Positions 1 to 9,242 are shown, numbered from the stretch's first letter. The stretch is 64,000 nt of DNA from Pseudomarimonas salicorniae (GCF_023156535.1 NZ_JALNMH010000012.1:1-64000); one strand, 5' to 3'. Notes: generated by a model from the sequence alone, not told the origin. Numbers and translations are program-made.

Positions 1-60
1 ACGCAGGGAACCGGCATTGCGCAGCAATGACGGCGCGGAAGTCGGGTCGGCTTCTCTTTG

Positions 61-93
61 GTTACTTTCTCTTGCCGATCAAGAGAAAGTGAC
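61..93. repeat. Intergenic inverted repeat (hairpin)
   Basis: Two 14-base arms, GTTACTTTCTCTTG and CAAGAGAAAGTGAC, face each other around a short CCGAT loop with one mismatch. The first 214 bases hold no convincing gene. This hairpin and a smaller one at 15-29 (CATTGC-GCA-GCAATG) are the only structures seen there. Hairpins of the GTTACTTTC type occur as dispersed repeats in several proteobacteria. It may also mark the transcript end of the minus-strand gene that stops at 215. Confidence 0.6.
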
Positions 94-214
94 TCGGGCC
101 GACCGCAGGTCGGTCTGAAAGCTTTTGATCCTGCTCTAGCCGCAAAACAGGCCCCATTCGCCGGCCAGGGCGAACGGCAAATATGCGCCCGTTCCAGACA
201 CTCCAGAACGATGG

Positions 215-811
215 CTATTTCTGCTTCCAGTTGCCCTGCGGATCCTGGTACCACCAGCCGCTGCGTGCGCCTTCGATCCACTGTCGGGCGAAGGTCTCGC
301 GGATCTGCTGCTCCCACTCCGGATGGCCATTGGCGACGGCAACCTCGCGGTACAGCGCGTTGCGGTCGCGGTTGTCCTCGGCGAGCGCCTGATTGAGCGC
401 GGCGCGCTCGCGCAGGCCGACCTGGGAGGCGTCGCGCAGAACGATCAGGCCGTCGTTGCCGAAGCCCAGCGCTCCGGCCTCGAAGGCCGGGGCCAGCTGG
501 CTCTGGAAGCGCGTGGCCATGCGCTGCTGGATGGCCTGGATGGCCGGCGTCTTGAGATTGATGTCGGCCGACTGCGCATGCGCGTCGGAGATCAGGAAGG
601 ACAGCAGGCCCAGCGAGGGCGGCTTGCCGGAGTCGGCGGGCGGCGGCGCCTTGCGCTCGGCCTCGTTCGGACCGATCACCTTGTCGACGAATTCGCGGGC
701 AGCCTGTTCGGCCTCGGCCGCGGGGAAATAGACATTGATGGTGACGCAGGCGGAGAGCACCAGCAGGGAGCCGGTGAGCAGGGCGAACCCGAGCTTTCGC
801 AGGGACGGCAT
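215..811 (-). CDS. YdbL-family (DUF1318) lipoprotein
   Basis: Predicted outer-membrane or periplasmic lipoprotein of 198 residues. A lipoprotein signal runs from residue 1 to the lipobox LSAC, with the lipidated Cys at 22. A short beta-prone stretch follows (VTINVYFP) and then an Ala/Glu-rich segment. The second half (about 80-198) matches the YdbL/DUF1318 style: an Ala-Ile-rich helix, GNDGLI, and a Glu/Arg/Asn-rich region ending in WWYQDPQGNW. Start is the ATG at 811 with GGAG upstream. It lies 68 bases downstream of a YdbH-like gene on the same strand, as in the enterobacterial ydbH-ynbE-ydbL operon. No separate ynbE was found. The strand after the Cys could play the YnbE role, which is inference. 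The family is well matched; its function is not established. Confidence 0.75.
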   Translation of the reverse strand: MPSLRKLGFALLTGSLLVLSACVTINVYFPAAEAEQAAREFVDKVIGPNEAERKAPPPADSGKPPSLGLLSFLISDAHAQSADINLKTPAIQAIQQRMATRFQSQLAPAFEAGALGFGNDGLIVLRDASQVGLRERAALNQALAEDNRDRNALYREVAVANGHPEWEQQIRETFARQWIEGARSGWWYQDPQGNWKQK

Positions 812-879
812 GTTCGGAACTCCGTATCGATGACCTGGGCGAGTGTCGCACGATCCACGCCGTGCCCTGCGCGGGGCAT

Positions 880-2865
880 TCAGTCGACGCTAATGCCACC
901 GCCGCTGGCCGCCGCCTCGAGCCTTGCCAGCAGCACCGGCCAGTCGACGCGGCGCCGGTAGCCATTGACCATGACCCGGGGGATCCCGGCCCCTTCGATC
1001 AGCACGTAGCCCTGGTCGAGATCTTCGACGCCGCCCATTTCGCAGACATTGTTGGAAAGCCGGCAGGAGATCCCGATGCGGCGATAGCCGAAGGTATCGA
1101 ACAGCTTGAGCACGGTGGCCTGGAGTCCGGCGGTCGCCGCACCGCCCCCGACCGAGCCGATATTGTTGACCGCGCGCTGGCTGATCCGCCGACGGCCTTT
1201 CCATTCGTCGTCGGTGCGAAGCATGGCGTCAAACGCCACCGGCGAGCCGTCCAGCATGCGCAGGCCGCGAACATGGCCGTCCAGCCGTCCAGTGATTTCG
1301 CCAAAGCCGAAGGCGCCGGTCAGCGGCTTGAGGTCGAGCCCGTCGAATTCGACCTCGGCCGAGAGGCTGGGCGCGATGCCGAACGGCCGCTCCCAGCGCA
1401 GGCTGCCGACGGTCACCGTCCCGTCGAAGACGCCGATCCGGAGGGTGCCGTCGCTGGCCAGCACCTCGTCGCGGTAGGAGGCCGCGGGAAGGCTGCCGGA
1501 CACCACGCCCTCGAACTCCGGCCAGCCCAGCTGCGCACTCAGGGCGGCAAGGCGGATATCGGCCATCTCCGCATCGAACTCGGCGCTGGCCTGCAGCGGC
1601 TGGAAGCGCAGCGGATGCAGCCGCAGGCTTCCGCCAAAGGGCGCAAAGTCGAGCGGTGCCTCGGCCTCGAACAGGCCGTTTCGACTTCGCCCGCGCAGTT
1701 CGGCGGGCCCCAGCGCGATGCCCTGGATCGACAACGCCTGCCAGCGCAGCGAAGAGGTTTCCGACTCGCCCTCCCGCTGCCAGCGCCAGTCGCCATCAGC
1801 GCCGCTGAGCACGATCACCCCCTTGGGATCGGCAAAGGTCAGCCCATCGGCCTGCAGGGCGATCCGCTGCACGCCCTCCGGGCCACCTTCCAACTCCGCA
1901 CGGAGTGCGCCGGCGAACCCCGCCCCGCCGAAGCCCAACGCGGCGAGGGGTCCATCGAGATAGCGCGGCCCGGCGTCGGCGAGGTTGGGCAGGGCGGCCT
2001 CGACCCGCCACGTATCGGAGTTGCCGGCGGTCGCGGGCAGGGCCAGGCGGACGTCCGCGCCCCGGGGATCGGAGAAGCGCAGCGGCCCATCGAGGACCCA
2101 GCCCGCTGCGCCTTGCCGCGCCCCCAGCGCCAGGGAGGAACCAGGCAGCACGCGTATGTACCACTGCCCGCTGAGCCATTCTCCTGCGGAGAATTCGGCG
2201 TTGACGTCGACCGAGGGGCTATCCCCGCCACGCCAGCGCAGCTGCAGCGAACCGGCCACGTCCGCCGCCGCGGTCAGGCCGTCCTCGCTGTCCAGGGCCA
2301 GCGCATCGAAACCTGACTCCATTTTCCAAGCGCTCAGGCCGACATCACCGTCGGCCTTGCCGGTCAGCTGTCCCCCGGTGATCGAAACGCCCTCGGGCAG
2401 GGCCGTTGCGACCCAGGCCTCCAGCGCGCTGAGCGGCAGCTGGCGCCAGGACAGGCTCACCGCCTGCAACGCGGCGTCGAGGCGCGCGTCCACCCGCCGC
2501 TCGCCGTCGCGCCAGCGCAGCTGCCAGCCGTCCTCGCGGACCAGCCGCAGGGTGCCGCGCGGCCCGCCTCGCCAGCGCAGCGGGCCGGCGCAGCGAAGCG
2601 CGTCGCCCTCGCGGCCCAGTGAACACTCCCAGACCAGCGACCGGAACTCGGTGCCGGCGACGCGGGCGCGCTCGATGTCGAGCCGCAGGCGCGGCGCCGC
2701 GGCGTCCGCTGCATCGCGCAGCACGATGCGAAGTCCGCTGATCTCGAAGCCGTCGCCGGCCATCCGCCGGAGCCCCAGTTCGCTGTCGGCCAGCGCGGTG
2801 CCGGCGCTCAGCAGTGCGCAGGCCAGCCAGCCGGCGGCGAACCGGATTGTCGAGCGCTTGCGCAT
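880..2865 (-). CDS. YdbH-like AsmA-family envelope protein
   Basis: Large secreted or inner-membrane-anchored beta-rich protein of 661 residues. An N-terminal signal or anchor helix (about 5-26, ending GTALA) precedes long alternating hydrophobic strands rich in Trp, Gly and Asp, as in AsmA/TamB-like proteins. The C-terminal third (GRLDGHVRGLRMLDGSP, SQRAVNNIGS, LFDTFGYRRIG, CRLSNNVCEMGG) resembles the YdbH C-terminal region. In E. coli YdbH is one of the redundant AsmA-like proteins thought to bridge the envelope for phospholipid transport. Start at 2865 is preferred over an ATG at 2886 because GAGGCG precedes it and the signal sequence begins there. The YdbL-like gene follows directly, supporting the assignment. 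Exact transport activity is inferred. Confidence 0.7.
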   Translation of the reverse strand: MRKRSTIRFAAGWLACALLSAGTALADSELGLRRMAGDGFEISGLRIVLRDAADAAAPRLRLDIERARVAGTEFRSLVWECSLGREGDALRCAGPLRWRGGPRGTLRLVREDGWQLRWRDGERRVDARLDAALQAVSLSWRQLPLSALEAWVATALPEGVSITGGQLTGKADGDVGLSAWKMESGFDALALDSEDGLTAAADVAGSLQLRWRGGDSPSVDVNAEFSAGEWLSGQWYIRVLPGSSLALGARQGAAGWVLDGPLRFSDPRGADVRLALPATAGNSDTWRVEAALPNLADAGPRYLDGPLAALGFGGAGFAGALRAELEGGPEGVQRIALQADGLTFADPKGVIVLSGADGDWRWQREGESETSSLRWQALSIQGIALGPAELRGRSRNGLFEAEAPLDFAPFGGSLRLHPLRFQPLQASAEFDAEMADIRLAALSAQLGWPEFEGVVSGSLPAASYRDEVLASDGTLRIGVFDGTVTVGSLRWERPFGIAPSLSAEVEFDGLDLKPLTGAFGFGEITGRLDGHVRGLRMLDGSPVAFDAMLRTDDEWKGRRRISQRAVNNIGSVGGGAATAGLQATVLKLFDTFGYRRIGISCRLSNNVCEMGGVEDLDQGYVLIEGAGIPRVMVNGYRRRVDWPVLLARLEAAASGGGISVD

Positions 2866-2912
2866 CAGGACATCGCCTCGCACCATCGGGATCGCCAGTG
2901 TAACGGGAGCGG

Positions 2913-3587
2913 ATGATGGAACGGCGGGTGATGGTCGCCGAGGATGACCGGGTCAGCGCCGAATTCCTCTGCGGTGCACTGGCGCCGCTGGGTCAGGTCC
3001 GCCTGGTCTCGACAGCCAGCGCCCTGCGCGAGGTGCTCGAAGCCGAAGCGCCCGACCTGCTGGTTCTCGATGACCGCCTGGGTGCCGACCGGGGCGACGC
3101 GATGCTGGGCTGGGTCCGTGAGCGGCATGGCCCTGCCCTGCCCGTCCTGCTGGTCAGCGCCGATCTGCCGGCCGAGCTCGGCGAGCAGCGCCGGCAGCAG
3201 GGCGCCGATGCCTGCCTGGCCAAGCCGATGACGGCCGAGTCCCTGTGGCAGGTGCTGGCGATGATGGCGCCCGACCTGCTTCCGGCCTGGGACGAGCAGG
3301 CGGCCGAACGTGCGCTGGGCGCGGACCGTCGATCGCGTCGGGCGCTGCGCGACCTGCTGCTGGCCGACCTGCCGGCCGTGCGCGAGCGGGTCGGCCGGGC
3401 GGTGGCCGAGGCCGACCGGGTACGGCTTGGCGAGGAGCTTCACCGGCTGCGTGCGGCCTGCGGGTTCTGCGGGGCAGCCGGGCTGTCGGCTGCCGCGACT
3501 GCGCTCGCCGGTCGACCCGAGGCCGCGGTGCTTCAGTCCTTCGATGCAGCCTGTGCGGCGCTGCTCGCCCGTGGCGCGCCCGACTGA
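2913..3587 (+). CDS. Response-regulator receiver with C-terminal Hpt-like domain
   Basis: 224 residues. Residues 5-120 form a CheY-like receiver: acidic pocket E10-D11-D12, phospho-acceptor D53 in LLVLDDRLG, conserved S82 and K104 in CLAKP. Residues 125-215 are helical and contain LHRLRAACGFCG, the histidine phosphotransfer signature with acceptor H177. No DNA-binding or enzymatic output domain and no histidine kinase gene adjoin it, so it is an orphan phosphorelay node. ATG ATG tandem starts lie at 2913/2916 with GGGAGCGG upstream. Its last 55 bases overlap the 3' end of recO tail to tail. Receiver assignment is firm; the Hpt call rests on the single motif and helical context. Confidence 0.8.
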   Translation: MMERRVMVAEDDRVSAEFLCGALAPLGQVRLVSTASALREVLEAEAPDLLVLDDRLGADRGDAMLGWVRERHGPALPVLLVSADLPAELGEQRRQQGADACLAKPMTAESLWQVLAMMAPDLLPAWDEQAAERALGADRRSRRALRDLLLADLPAVRERVGRAVAEADRVRLGEELHRLRAACGFCGAAGLSAAATALAGRPEAAVLQSFDAACAALLARGAPD

Positions 3588-4318
3588 GCAGGATCGACCC
3601 GGCGCAGCTCGGCCAGTTCGTCGAGCACTCCCCAGCAGCGCAGGGGACGCGGCCCGAGCACGGCCGAGAGCCGGTCGCGGAGCAGACGGCGCAGGGCCAG
3701 CGCCTCGGAGCCGGCAGGCAGCGTTTCGCCCGCGACCAGGGCGAGCAGGGTCGCGCCGGCCACCGTGGGACGGGCCTCGACCGGCCGCCGAAGCAGCGCA
3801 CCGTGCTCATCCAGCCAGTAGCGCGCGTCCTCCTGCAGCGCGCTGCCGGCGGCATCGCGGGAGACATCGATGCCGTATCCGGTGGCCTCCAGCAAAGCCC
3901 ATTCGATGCGCCGCAGCGGCGCGGCCAGCACGCCGCCCTCGGCCAGTTCGGCGAGGCAGCTGGCATAGCGCAGGAACAGCTCGTCGACCGGCTCGTCACG
4001 GGGCAGGAGGCGCTGACAGAGCTCGTTGACGTAGAGCGCGGCCAGAAGCGCGTCGCCGCGGATCGCCAGCGGCTGCGAGGCGGCCTCGCAATGGGTCAGC
4101 AGGGCCAGTTCACCCCGGCACTGCAGGCCGACGTGCAGGGGTTGCAGGGGCTGCAATGCGGCGCGCCGGGCGCCGGACTTCGCCCCGCGCACTCCGCGGG
4201 CCACCGCACCGACACGGCCCATGCCGTGAACCAGCAGTTCCAGCAGCAGGCTCGACTCGCGATACGGCCGCGCGTGCAGCACGTAGGCGGCGTGCATTCC
4301 CGGATCATTGCGGCTCAT
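3533..4318 (-). CDS. recO: DNA repair protein RecO
   Basis: RecO loads RecA in the RecFOR pathway by annealing SSB-coated single strands. The 261-residue product has the expected N-terminal OB fold (AYVLHARPYRESSLLLELL, then GRVGAVARGVRG), an alpha-helical core containing YVNELCQRLLP and LRRIEWALLEATGYG, and an Ala/Ser-rich tail. It lies directly downstream of era, the usual rnc-era-recO order, with a 33-base gap. The extreme C-terminus is low-complexity, and its coding sequence overlaps the convergent receiver-Hpt gene by 55 bases. A second in-frame ATG at codon 8 could also start it. Confidence 0.93.
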   Translation of the reverse strand: MSRNDPGMHAAYVLHARPYRESSLLLELLVHGMGRVGAVARGVRGAKSGARRAALQPLQPLHVGLQCRGELALLTHCEAASQPLAIRGDALLAALYVNELCQRLLPRDEPVDELFLRYASCLAELAEGGVLAAPLRRIEWALLEATGYGIDVSRDAAGSALQEDARYWLDEHGALLRRPVEARPTVAGATLLALVAGETLPAGSEALALRRLLRDRLSAVLGPRPLRCWGVLDELAELRRVDPAQSGAPRASSAAQAASKD

Positions 4319-4351
4319 CGCTGCCCGATCGCCCTCCTGCGGGAGAAAGGC

Positions 4352-5287
4352 TCAGTCGGTGTAGCCGAAGCGCTTGAGCTGGGCTTCGTCATCACTCCAG
4401 TTCTCGCGCACCTTGCACCAAAGCTGCAGGAAGACCTTGCGATCGAGCAGGCGCTCCATGGCCAGTCGGGCACCCTGCCCGATGGTGCGCATCTGCGAAC
4501 CCCCTGCACCGATGACGATCGCCTTCTGGCCGTCCCGTTCGACCCAGATCACGGCGTCGATCCGCAGCAGGCGGCCGTCCTCACGATAGCCCTCGATCTC
4601 CACGGTGGTCGCATAGGGCAACTCGTCGCCGAGCTGGCGCATCAGCTGCTCACGGATCAGCTCCGCGGCGAGGAAGCGCTCGGACTTGTCGGTGACCTCG
4701 TCCTCGCCATACAGCGCCTCGCGCTCGGGCAGCAAGGCCAGCAGGCTGCGCCGCAGGTCGGCCACGCCTACGCCACGCTGGGCCGAGATCGGCACCACGG
4801 CGGCGAACGAGTGCTTGCCCGACAGCTCGGCGATCAGCGGCAGCAGGCTGGACTTGTCCTTGATCCGGTCAACCTTGTTGATCACGAGGACGCAGGGCAC
4901 CTCGGCCTCGCGGATGGCCGCCAGGGCACGCTGGTCGTCCTCGCGCCAGCCCGCCGCCTCGACCACCAGCACCGCGAGGTCGACACCCAGCAGCGCGCCG
5001 CTGGCGGTGCGGTTCATGTAGCGGTTGATCGCGCGCTTGCCTGAGGCGTGCAGCCCCGGGGTATCGGCGAACACGATCTGCCCGTCCGCCTCGGTGCTGA
5101 TGCCGAGGATCCGGTGCCGGGTCGTCTGCGGCCGACGCGAGACGATGCTGACCCGGAAGCCCACCACGGCATTCACCAGCGTCGACTTGCCGACATTGGG
5201 CCGCCCCACCACCGCCACGGTCCCGGCGCGGAAGGGCCCGCCCGAGGGCGCGCCCTGCTGACTGCTCGACTCCTGATCGCTCATCAT
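4352..5287 (-). CDS. era: GTPase Era
   Basis: Essential Ras-like GTPase that binds the 3' end of 16S rRNA through a KH domain and assists 30S maturation. The 311-residue product shows G1 GRPNVGKS (28-35), the RRPQTTR switch region (51-57), DTPG (75-78), NKVD for G4, and the C-terminal KH core [13 protein letters not shown]. The N-terminus has a short Ser/Gln/Gly-rich extension before the G domain. Tandem ATG codons lie at 5287/5284. The first overlaps the rnc stop as ATGA, giving translational coupling. Confidence 0.97.
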   Translation of the reverse strand: MMSDQESSSQQGAPSGGPFRAGTVAVVGRPNVGKSTLVNAVVGFRVSIVSRRPQTTRHRILGISTEADGQIVFADTPGLHASGKRAINRYMNRTASGALLGVDLAVLVVEAAGWREDDQRALAAIREAEVPCVLVINKVDRIKDKSSLLPLIAELSGKHSFAAVVPISAQRGVGVADLRRSLLALLPEREALYGEDEVTDKSERFLAAELIREQLMRQLGDELPYATTVEIEGYREDGRLLRIDAVIWVERDGQKAIVIGAGGSQMRTIGQGARLAMERLLDRKVFLQLWCKVRENWSDDEAQLKRFGYTD

Positions 5288-5934
5288 CCCTGCCCGTCCA
5301 ATGCTTCCAGTATCGACTCCGCTGCGGCCTGTTCGGCGCCGCGGCGGCTGCTACCCAGCCCCTCACGAGCCAGCGCCGGCTCGTTCAGCGTGCAGCGCAC
5401 GCGGAACTCGCGGCAGTGCTCCTCACCCAGTTCCTCCAGCACGGCGTACTCCGGCAAGGGTAGCTGGCGCGCCTGAAGCCACTCCTGCAGCCGTGTTTTG
5501 GCGTCCTTTCCCGCATGCAGGTCGAGCTCGGCCAGCGGGGGCGAGAACCAGACCCGCAACACCTCGCGAAGCGCCTCGAAACCGCCGTCCAGGTACACCG
5601 CCGCGGCCATCGCCTCGACTGCGTCGGCAAGGATCGAATCGCGCCGATGCCCGCCGGTCTTCAGCTCCCCGGGGCCGAGTTCCAGCCGATCACCGAATCC
5701 GTAGCGCCGGGCGATCGCCGCCAGCGCCGACTCGCGCACCAGGGAGGAACGCATCCGGGTCAGCGCCCCCTCGTCCGCACGGGGAAAACGCTCGATCAGC
5801 ATCTCGGAGACCACCGCACCGATCAGGGCGTCGCCGAAGAACTCCAGGCGCTCGTTGTTGCGCCGGCCGGCGCTGCGATGCACCAGCGCAAGACGCTCCA
5901 GCTCCGGGTCGCGGAAGGCACGGGGCCAGGCCAC
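5284..5934 (-). CDS. rnc: Ribonuclease III
   Basis: Double-strand-specific endonuclease processing rRNA precursors and structured mRNAs. In 216 residues it carries the signature [14 protein letters not shown] (26-39, catalytic E31 and D35), the second acidic motif [12 protein letters not shown], and a C-terminal dsRNA-binding domain beginning [11 protein letters not shown]. It is slightly shorter than E. coli RNase III at the N-terminus. The start is a GTG at 5934, six bases after the stop of the DUF4845 gene. It overlaps era by four bases, so lepB-DUF4845-rnc-era-recO probably forms one transcript. Confidence 0.96.
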   Translation of the reverse strand: MAWPRAFRDPELERLALVHRSAGRRNNERLEFFGDALIGAVVSEMLIERFPRADEGALTRMRSSLVRESALAAIARRYGFGDRLELGPGELKTGGHRRDSILADAVEAMAAAVYLDGGFEALREVLRVWFSPPLAELDLHAGKDAKTRLQEWLQARQLPLPEYAVLEELGEEHCREFRVRCTLNEPALAREGLGSSRRGAEQAAAESILEALDGQG

Positions 5935-5940
5935 AGGGGC

Positions 5941-6309
5941 TTAGTTGGAGAGTTCGACCGAGTGTTCGAACTTGCCGACCACGTCGAGATTGTAGGCAAC
6001 GTGGCGGCGGACCTCGTACTTGATGGTCAGCACGGCGCCGCGCTTGGTATCAAGCGTGATGTGTTCGTTCTTAACGCTTTCGACGTAGGAGATATTGAAG
6101 CGGCGAAAGAGCAGGTCGACAACCTTGGCGCGCCCGGCGTTGGCGATCCCCGGCGTCTTGGCCACCTCCTCCATCGAATCCTTCACGCTCCAGTACTCCT
6201 GGTACATCGGAAAGATCTTCATCCCGCAGTAGCCGAAGATGCCCAGCACCGCGAGGGTGATGATCATGCCCATCAGGGTGATGCCTTGCTGAGCCTTGCG
6301 CGTGGTCAT
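5941..6309 (-). CDS. DUF4845 pilin-like membrane protein
   Basis: Small membrane protein of 122 residues, conserved between lepB and rnc in many gammaproteobacteria. The N-terminus QQGITLMGMIITLAVLG resembles a type IV pilin-like hydrophobic helix. The rest is a periplasmic alpha/beta region (FRRFNISYVESVKNEHI, LDTKRGAVLTIKYEVRRHV). Start at 6309 is chosen because GGGGG lies seven bases upstream and the hydrophobic helix then sits at the N-terminus; an upstream ATG at 6336 is possible. Its function is unknown, although its position suggests an envelope or secretion role. Confidence 0.85.
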   Translation of the reverse strand: MTTRKAQQGITLMGMIITLAVLGIFGYCGMKIFPMYQEYWSVKDSMEEVAKTPGIANAGRAKVVDLLFRRFNISYVESVKNEHITLDTKRGAVLTIKYEVRRHVAYNLDVVGKFEHSVELSN

Positions 6310-6366
6310 GGAGAACCCCCGTTGTTGAGCCATCATGGTCGGCGGCCCGCCTGGCCGCGGCGGGAC

Positions 6367-7161
6367 TCAGTGTATGACGGTTCCAATGCGACTGAAATCC
6401 ACGCCGCCGTTGCGGCTGTCCCAGTTCATCCAGATCAGGAAGGCCCGGCCGACCAGGTTCTTCTCGGGGACGAAGGCCCAGTAACGACTGTCGAGACTAT
6501 TGTCGCGGTTGTCACCCATCACGAAGTAGTGGCCCTCGGGGACCACCCAGCGACCCTCGCCGTCTCCCCGCCGGAAGGCTTCCGGACGCTGAAGGATCTG
6601 GTGCATCTGCTCGCCGAGCTTTTCCTCCAGCACCTGGGCACCGGTCATGTCGGCACCGCTGCCCGTGCCGACGTAGCGGCCGGTCGAGTCGGCAGCGACT
6701 TCCTCGCCGTTGATGAAAAGCCGCTTGCTGCGGTAGATCACCTCGTCACCCGGCAGGCCGACGACGCGCTTGATGTAGTCCTGACGGGGGTCGACCGGAT
6801 AGCGGAACACAACGATATCGCCCCGATCCGGCTCGCCGATCTCGACGAACTTGTAGTCAAGCACCGGCACCTTGAGCCCATAGGCGAACTTGTTGACCAG
6901 GATGAAATCGCCGATCAGCAGGGTCGGCATCATCGAACTGGAGGGGATGCGGAACGGCTCGGCAAGGAAGGAGCGGATCAGCAGGACAATGAAGATCACC
7001 GGAAAGAAGGAGCGCGCGTACTCGACCACCACCGGCTCGGCCACCTCGGCGCCACCGGCGCGCTCGGCCCGCTTCCTGGCGAAGAACAGCGCGTCGGCCG
7101 CCCAGATCAGCCCGGTCAGCGCCGACAGCGCAACCAGGATTGCCGCGAAGTCGACGCTCAT
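6367..7161 (-). CDS. lepB: Signal peptidase I
   Basis: Membrane serine protease that removes Sec and Tat signal peptides on the periplasmic face. It has 264 residues with an N-terminal membrane helix (about 5-24), a basic loop, and a second helix (about 50-66). The catalytic motif is IPSSSMMPT with Ser76, and the general-base Lys131 lies in DYIKRVVGLPGD. The C-terminal box E signature GDNRDNSLDSR is present. Gene order lepA-lepB-DUF4845-rnc matches gammaproteobacteria. The lepA-lepB gap holds a GATTCG repeat pair. Confidence 0.96.
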   Translation of the reverse strand: MSVDFAAILVALSALTGLIWAADALFFARKRAERAGGAEVAEPVVVEYARSFFPVIFIVLLIRSFLAEPFRIPSSSMMPTLLIGDFILVNKFAYGLKVPVLDYKFVEIGEPDRGDIVVFRYPVDPRQDYIKRVVGLPGDEVIYRSKRLFINGEEVAADSTGRYVGTGSGADMTGAQVLEEKLGEQMHQILQRPEAFRRGDGEGRWVVPEGHYFVMGDNRDNSLDSRYWAFVPEKNLVGRAFLIWMNWDSRNGGVDFSRIGTVIH

Positions 7162-7180
7162 TTCGGCTCCTTGCGGAGCC

Positions 7181-7331
7181 GTGATCCGTGATTCGTGATT
7201 CGTGATTCGTCTTCAAGACAGCGGTTCGCGAGGAAATCGCCGCTCCACATCGATTCAGCCCCTGCGTTGCCATTGCTCTTCACGGTCCGGATATCCTCTT
7301 GCCTTTCACCAATCACCAATCACGAATCACC
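7181..7331. repeat. GATTCG-type inverted repeat pair
   Basis: A run of four GTGATYCGT units (7181-7210) is mirrored by CACCAATCACCAATCACGAATCAC (split here: CACCAATCACCA then ATCACGAATCAC, 7307-7331), leaving about 96 bases between. The two ends are roughly inverted with respect to each other, as in a miniature element. A second copy of the same arrangement lies at 17991-18151. It occupies nearly the whole lepA-lepB intergenic region. Confidence 0.65.
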
Positions 7332-7337
7332 CGGAGA

Positions 7338-9128
7338 CTACTTGTCCATCTGCAGCACCGCCAGGAAGGCCTCCTGCGGGATCTCCACGCTGCCCACCTG
7401 CTTCATGCGCTTCTTGCCTTCCTTCTGCTTCTCCAGCAGCTTGCGCTTGCGGCTGGCATCACCGCCGTAGCACTTCGCCAGCACATTCTTGCGCAGCGCC
7501 TTGACCGTGGAGCGGGAGATGATCTGCGAGCCGACGGCCGCCTGGATGGCGACGTCGAACATCTGCCTCGGGATCAGCTCGCGCATCTTCTCGCAGATCT
7601 CGCGGCCACGCCGGTCGGCCTGACTGCGGTGGGTAATGACCGACAGGGCGTCCACGCGGTCGCCGTTGATCAGGGTGTCGACGCGCACGAAGGGGCCGGC
7701 CTGGAAGCGCTCGAAGTGGTAGTCGAGCGAGGCATAGCCACGCGAGACCGACTTCAGGCGATCGAAGAAGTCGAGCACGACCTCGGCCATCGGCAGCTCG
7801 TAGCTGATCTGCACCTGGCTGCCGAGGTACTGGATGCCGCGCTGGGTACCGCGCTTTTCCTCGCAGAGCTTGATGACGTTGCCGACGTAGTCCGGCGGGG
7901 TCAGCACATTGGCCACGATGATCGGTTCGCGGATCTCGTCGACCTTGGGTGAGGGCGGCAGCTTGGCCGGATTGTCGAGGGAGAGGGTCTCGCCGTCGGT
8001 GGTCAGCACCTCGTAGATCACGGTCGGCGCCGTGGTGACAAGGTCGAGGTCGTACTCGCGCTCAAGGCGCTCCTGGACGATCTCCATGTGCAGCATGCCA
8101 AGGAAGCCGCAGCGGAAACCGAAGCCCATCGCCTCGGAGCTCTCCGGCTCGAAGCGCAGCGCGGCATCGTTGAGGCGCAGCTTCTCCAACGCCTCGCGCA
8201 GGTCCGGATAGTCGTCGGCCTCGACCGGGAACAGGCCGGCGAAGACGCGCGGCTGCATCTCCTGGAAGCCGGGAAGCGGCGCCTTGGCGGGGTTGCCCGC
8301 CAGGGTCAGGGTGTCGCCCACTGGCGCCCCGTGGACGTCCTTGATCGATGCCGTGATCCAGCCCACCTCGCCCGGAGCCAGGCGCTCGCGGAAGGTGCGC
8401 TTGGGCGTGAACACGCCGACCTTGTCGACCTGGTGGGAGCGCCCGGTCGACATTACAAGAATCTTGTCGCCCGGCTTGATCTCGCCCTGCATGACGCGAA
8501 CCAGCGAAACCACGCCGAGATAGTTGTCGAACCAGGAGTCGATGATGAGCGCCTGCAGCTGGTCACTGCCGCGCGGTTTGGGGGGCGGGATGCGATGTAC
8601 GATGGCTTCCAGCACATCGCGCACGTTCAGCCCGGTCTTGGCGCTGATCGCCACGGCGTCTGCCGCACCGATGCCGATCACCGCCTCGATCTCGCCCTTG
8701 GCGCGGTCGATGTCGGCAGTCGGCAGATCGATCTTGTTCAGAATCGGCACCACCTCGAGACCCATTTCGACCGCGGTGTAGCAGTTGGCCACCGACTGCG
8801 CCTCGACGCCCTGCGCCGCATCGACCACCAGCAACGCGCCCTCGCAGGCGGCCAGCGAGCGGCTGACCTCGTAGCTGAAGTCGACATGGCCGGGGGTATC
8901 GATGAAATTCAGCTGGTAGGTTTGGCCATCAAGCGCCACGTAGGGCAGCGAGACCGACTGCGCCTTGATGGTGATGCCACGCTCGCGCTCGATGGGATTC
9001 GAGTCGAGCACCTGGGCTTCCATCTCGCGATCGGCCAAGCCTCCGCATAGCTGGATGATGCGGTCGGCCAGGGTCGACTTGCCGTGGTCGACATGGGCGA
9101 TGATGGAGAAGTTTCGGATACGGTCCAT
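7338..9128 (-). CDS. lepA: Elongation factor 4 (LepA)
   Basis: Ribosome-associated translational GTPase (EF4). The 596-residue product begins [20 protein letters not shown], with G1 [14 protein letters not shown] in switch I, DTPGHVDF for G3, NKIDLP for G4, and the LepA-specific C-terminal region near [15 protein letters not shown]. The start at 9128 was chosen over an upstream in-frame start at 9182 because LepA proteins begin at MDRIRNFSI. It lies 114 bases downstream of mucD and opens the lepA-lepB part of the operon. Confidence 0.97.
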   Translation of the reverse strand: MDRIRNFSIIAHVDHGKSTLADRIIQLCGGLADREMEAQVLDSNPIERERGITIKAQSVSLPYVALDGQTYQLNFIDTPGHVDFSYEVSRSLAACEGALLVVDAAQGVEAQSVANCYTAVEMGLEVVPILNKIDLPTADIDRAKGEIEAVIGIGAADAVAISAKTGLNVRDVLEAIVHRIPPPKPRGSDQLQALIIDSWFDNYLGVVSLVRVMQGEIKPGDKILVMSTGRSHQVDKVGVFTPKRTFRERLAPGEVGWITASIKDVHGAPVGDTLTLAGNPAKAPLPGFQEMQPRVFAGLFPVEADDYPDLREALEKLRLNDAALRFEPESSEAMGFGFRCGFLGMLHMEIVQERLEREYDLDLVTTAPTVIYEVLTTDGETLSLDNPAKLPPSPKVDEIREPIIVANVLTPPDYVGNVIKLCEEKRGTQRGIQYLGSQVQISYELPMAEVVLDFFDRLKSVSRGYASLDYHFERFQAGPFVRVDTLINGDRVDALSVITHRSQADRRGREICEKMRELIPRQMFDVAIQAAVGSQIISRSTVKALRKNVLAKCYGGDASRKRKLLEKQKEGKKRMKQVGSVEIPQEAFLAVLQMDK

Positions 9129-9242
9129 GCAGCTAGGGCGCCGGCGGGCTAAAAACTCGCTATTGTCGCACAGCCGGGCCATTACGGGGGCGTGAAACCC
9201 ACCGTGCCCCGGCCCGCCGTGGCCGGCCGGGGCACGCGTGAC

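Noticed and set aside
9129-9182. Extended N-terminus for LepA starting at 9182
   Set aside because: LepA proteins begin at MDRIRNFSI; the upstream codons are non-conserved intergenic sequence.
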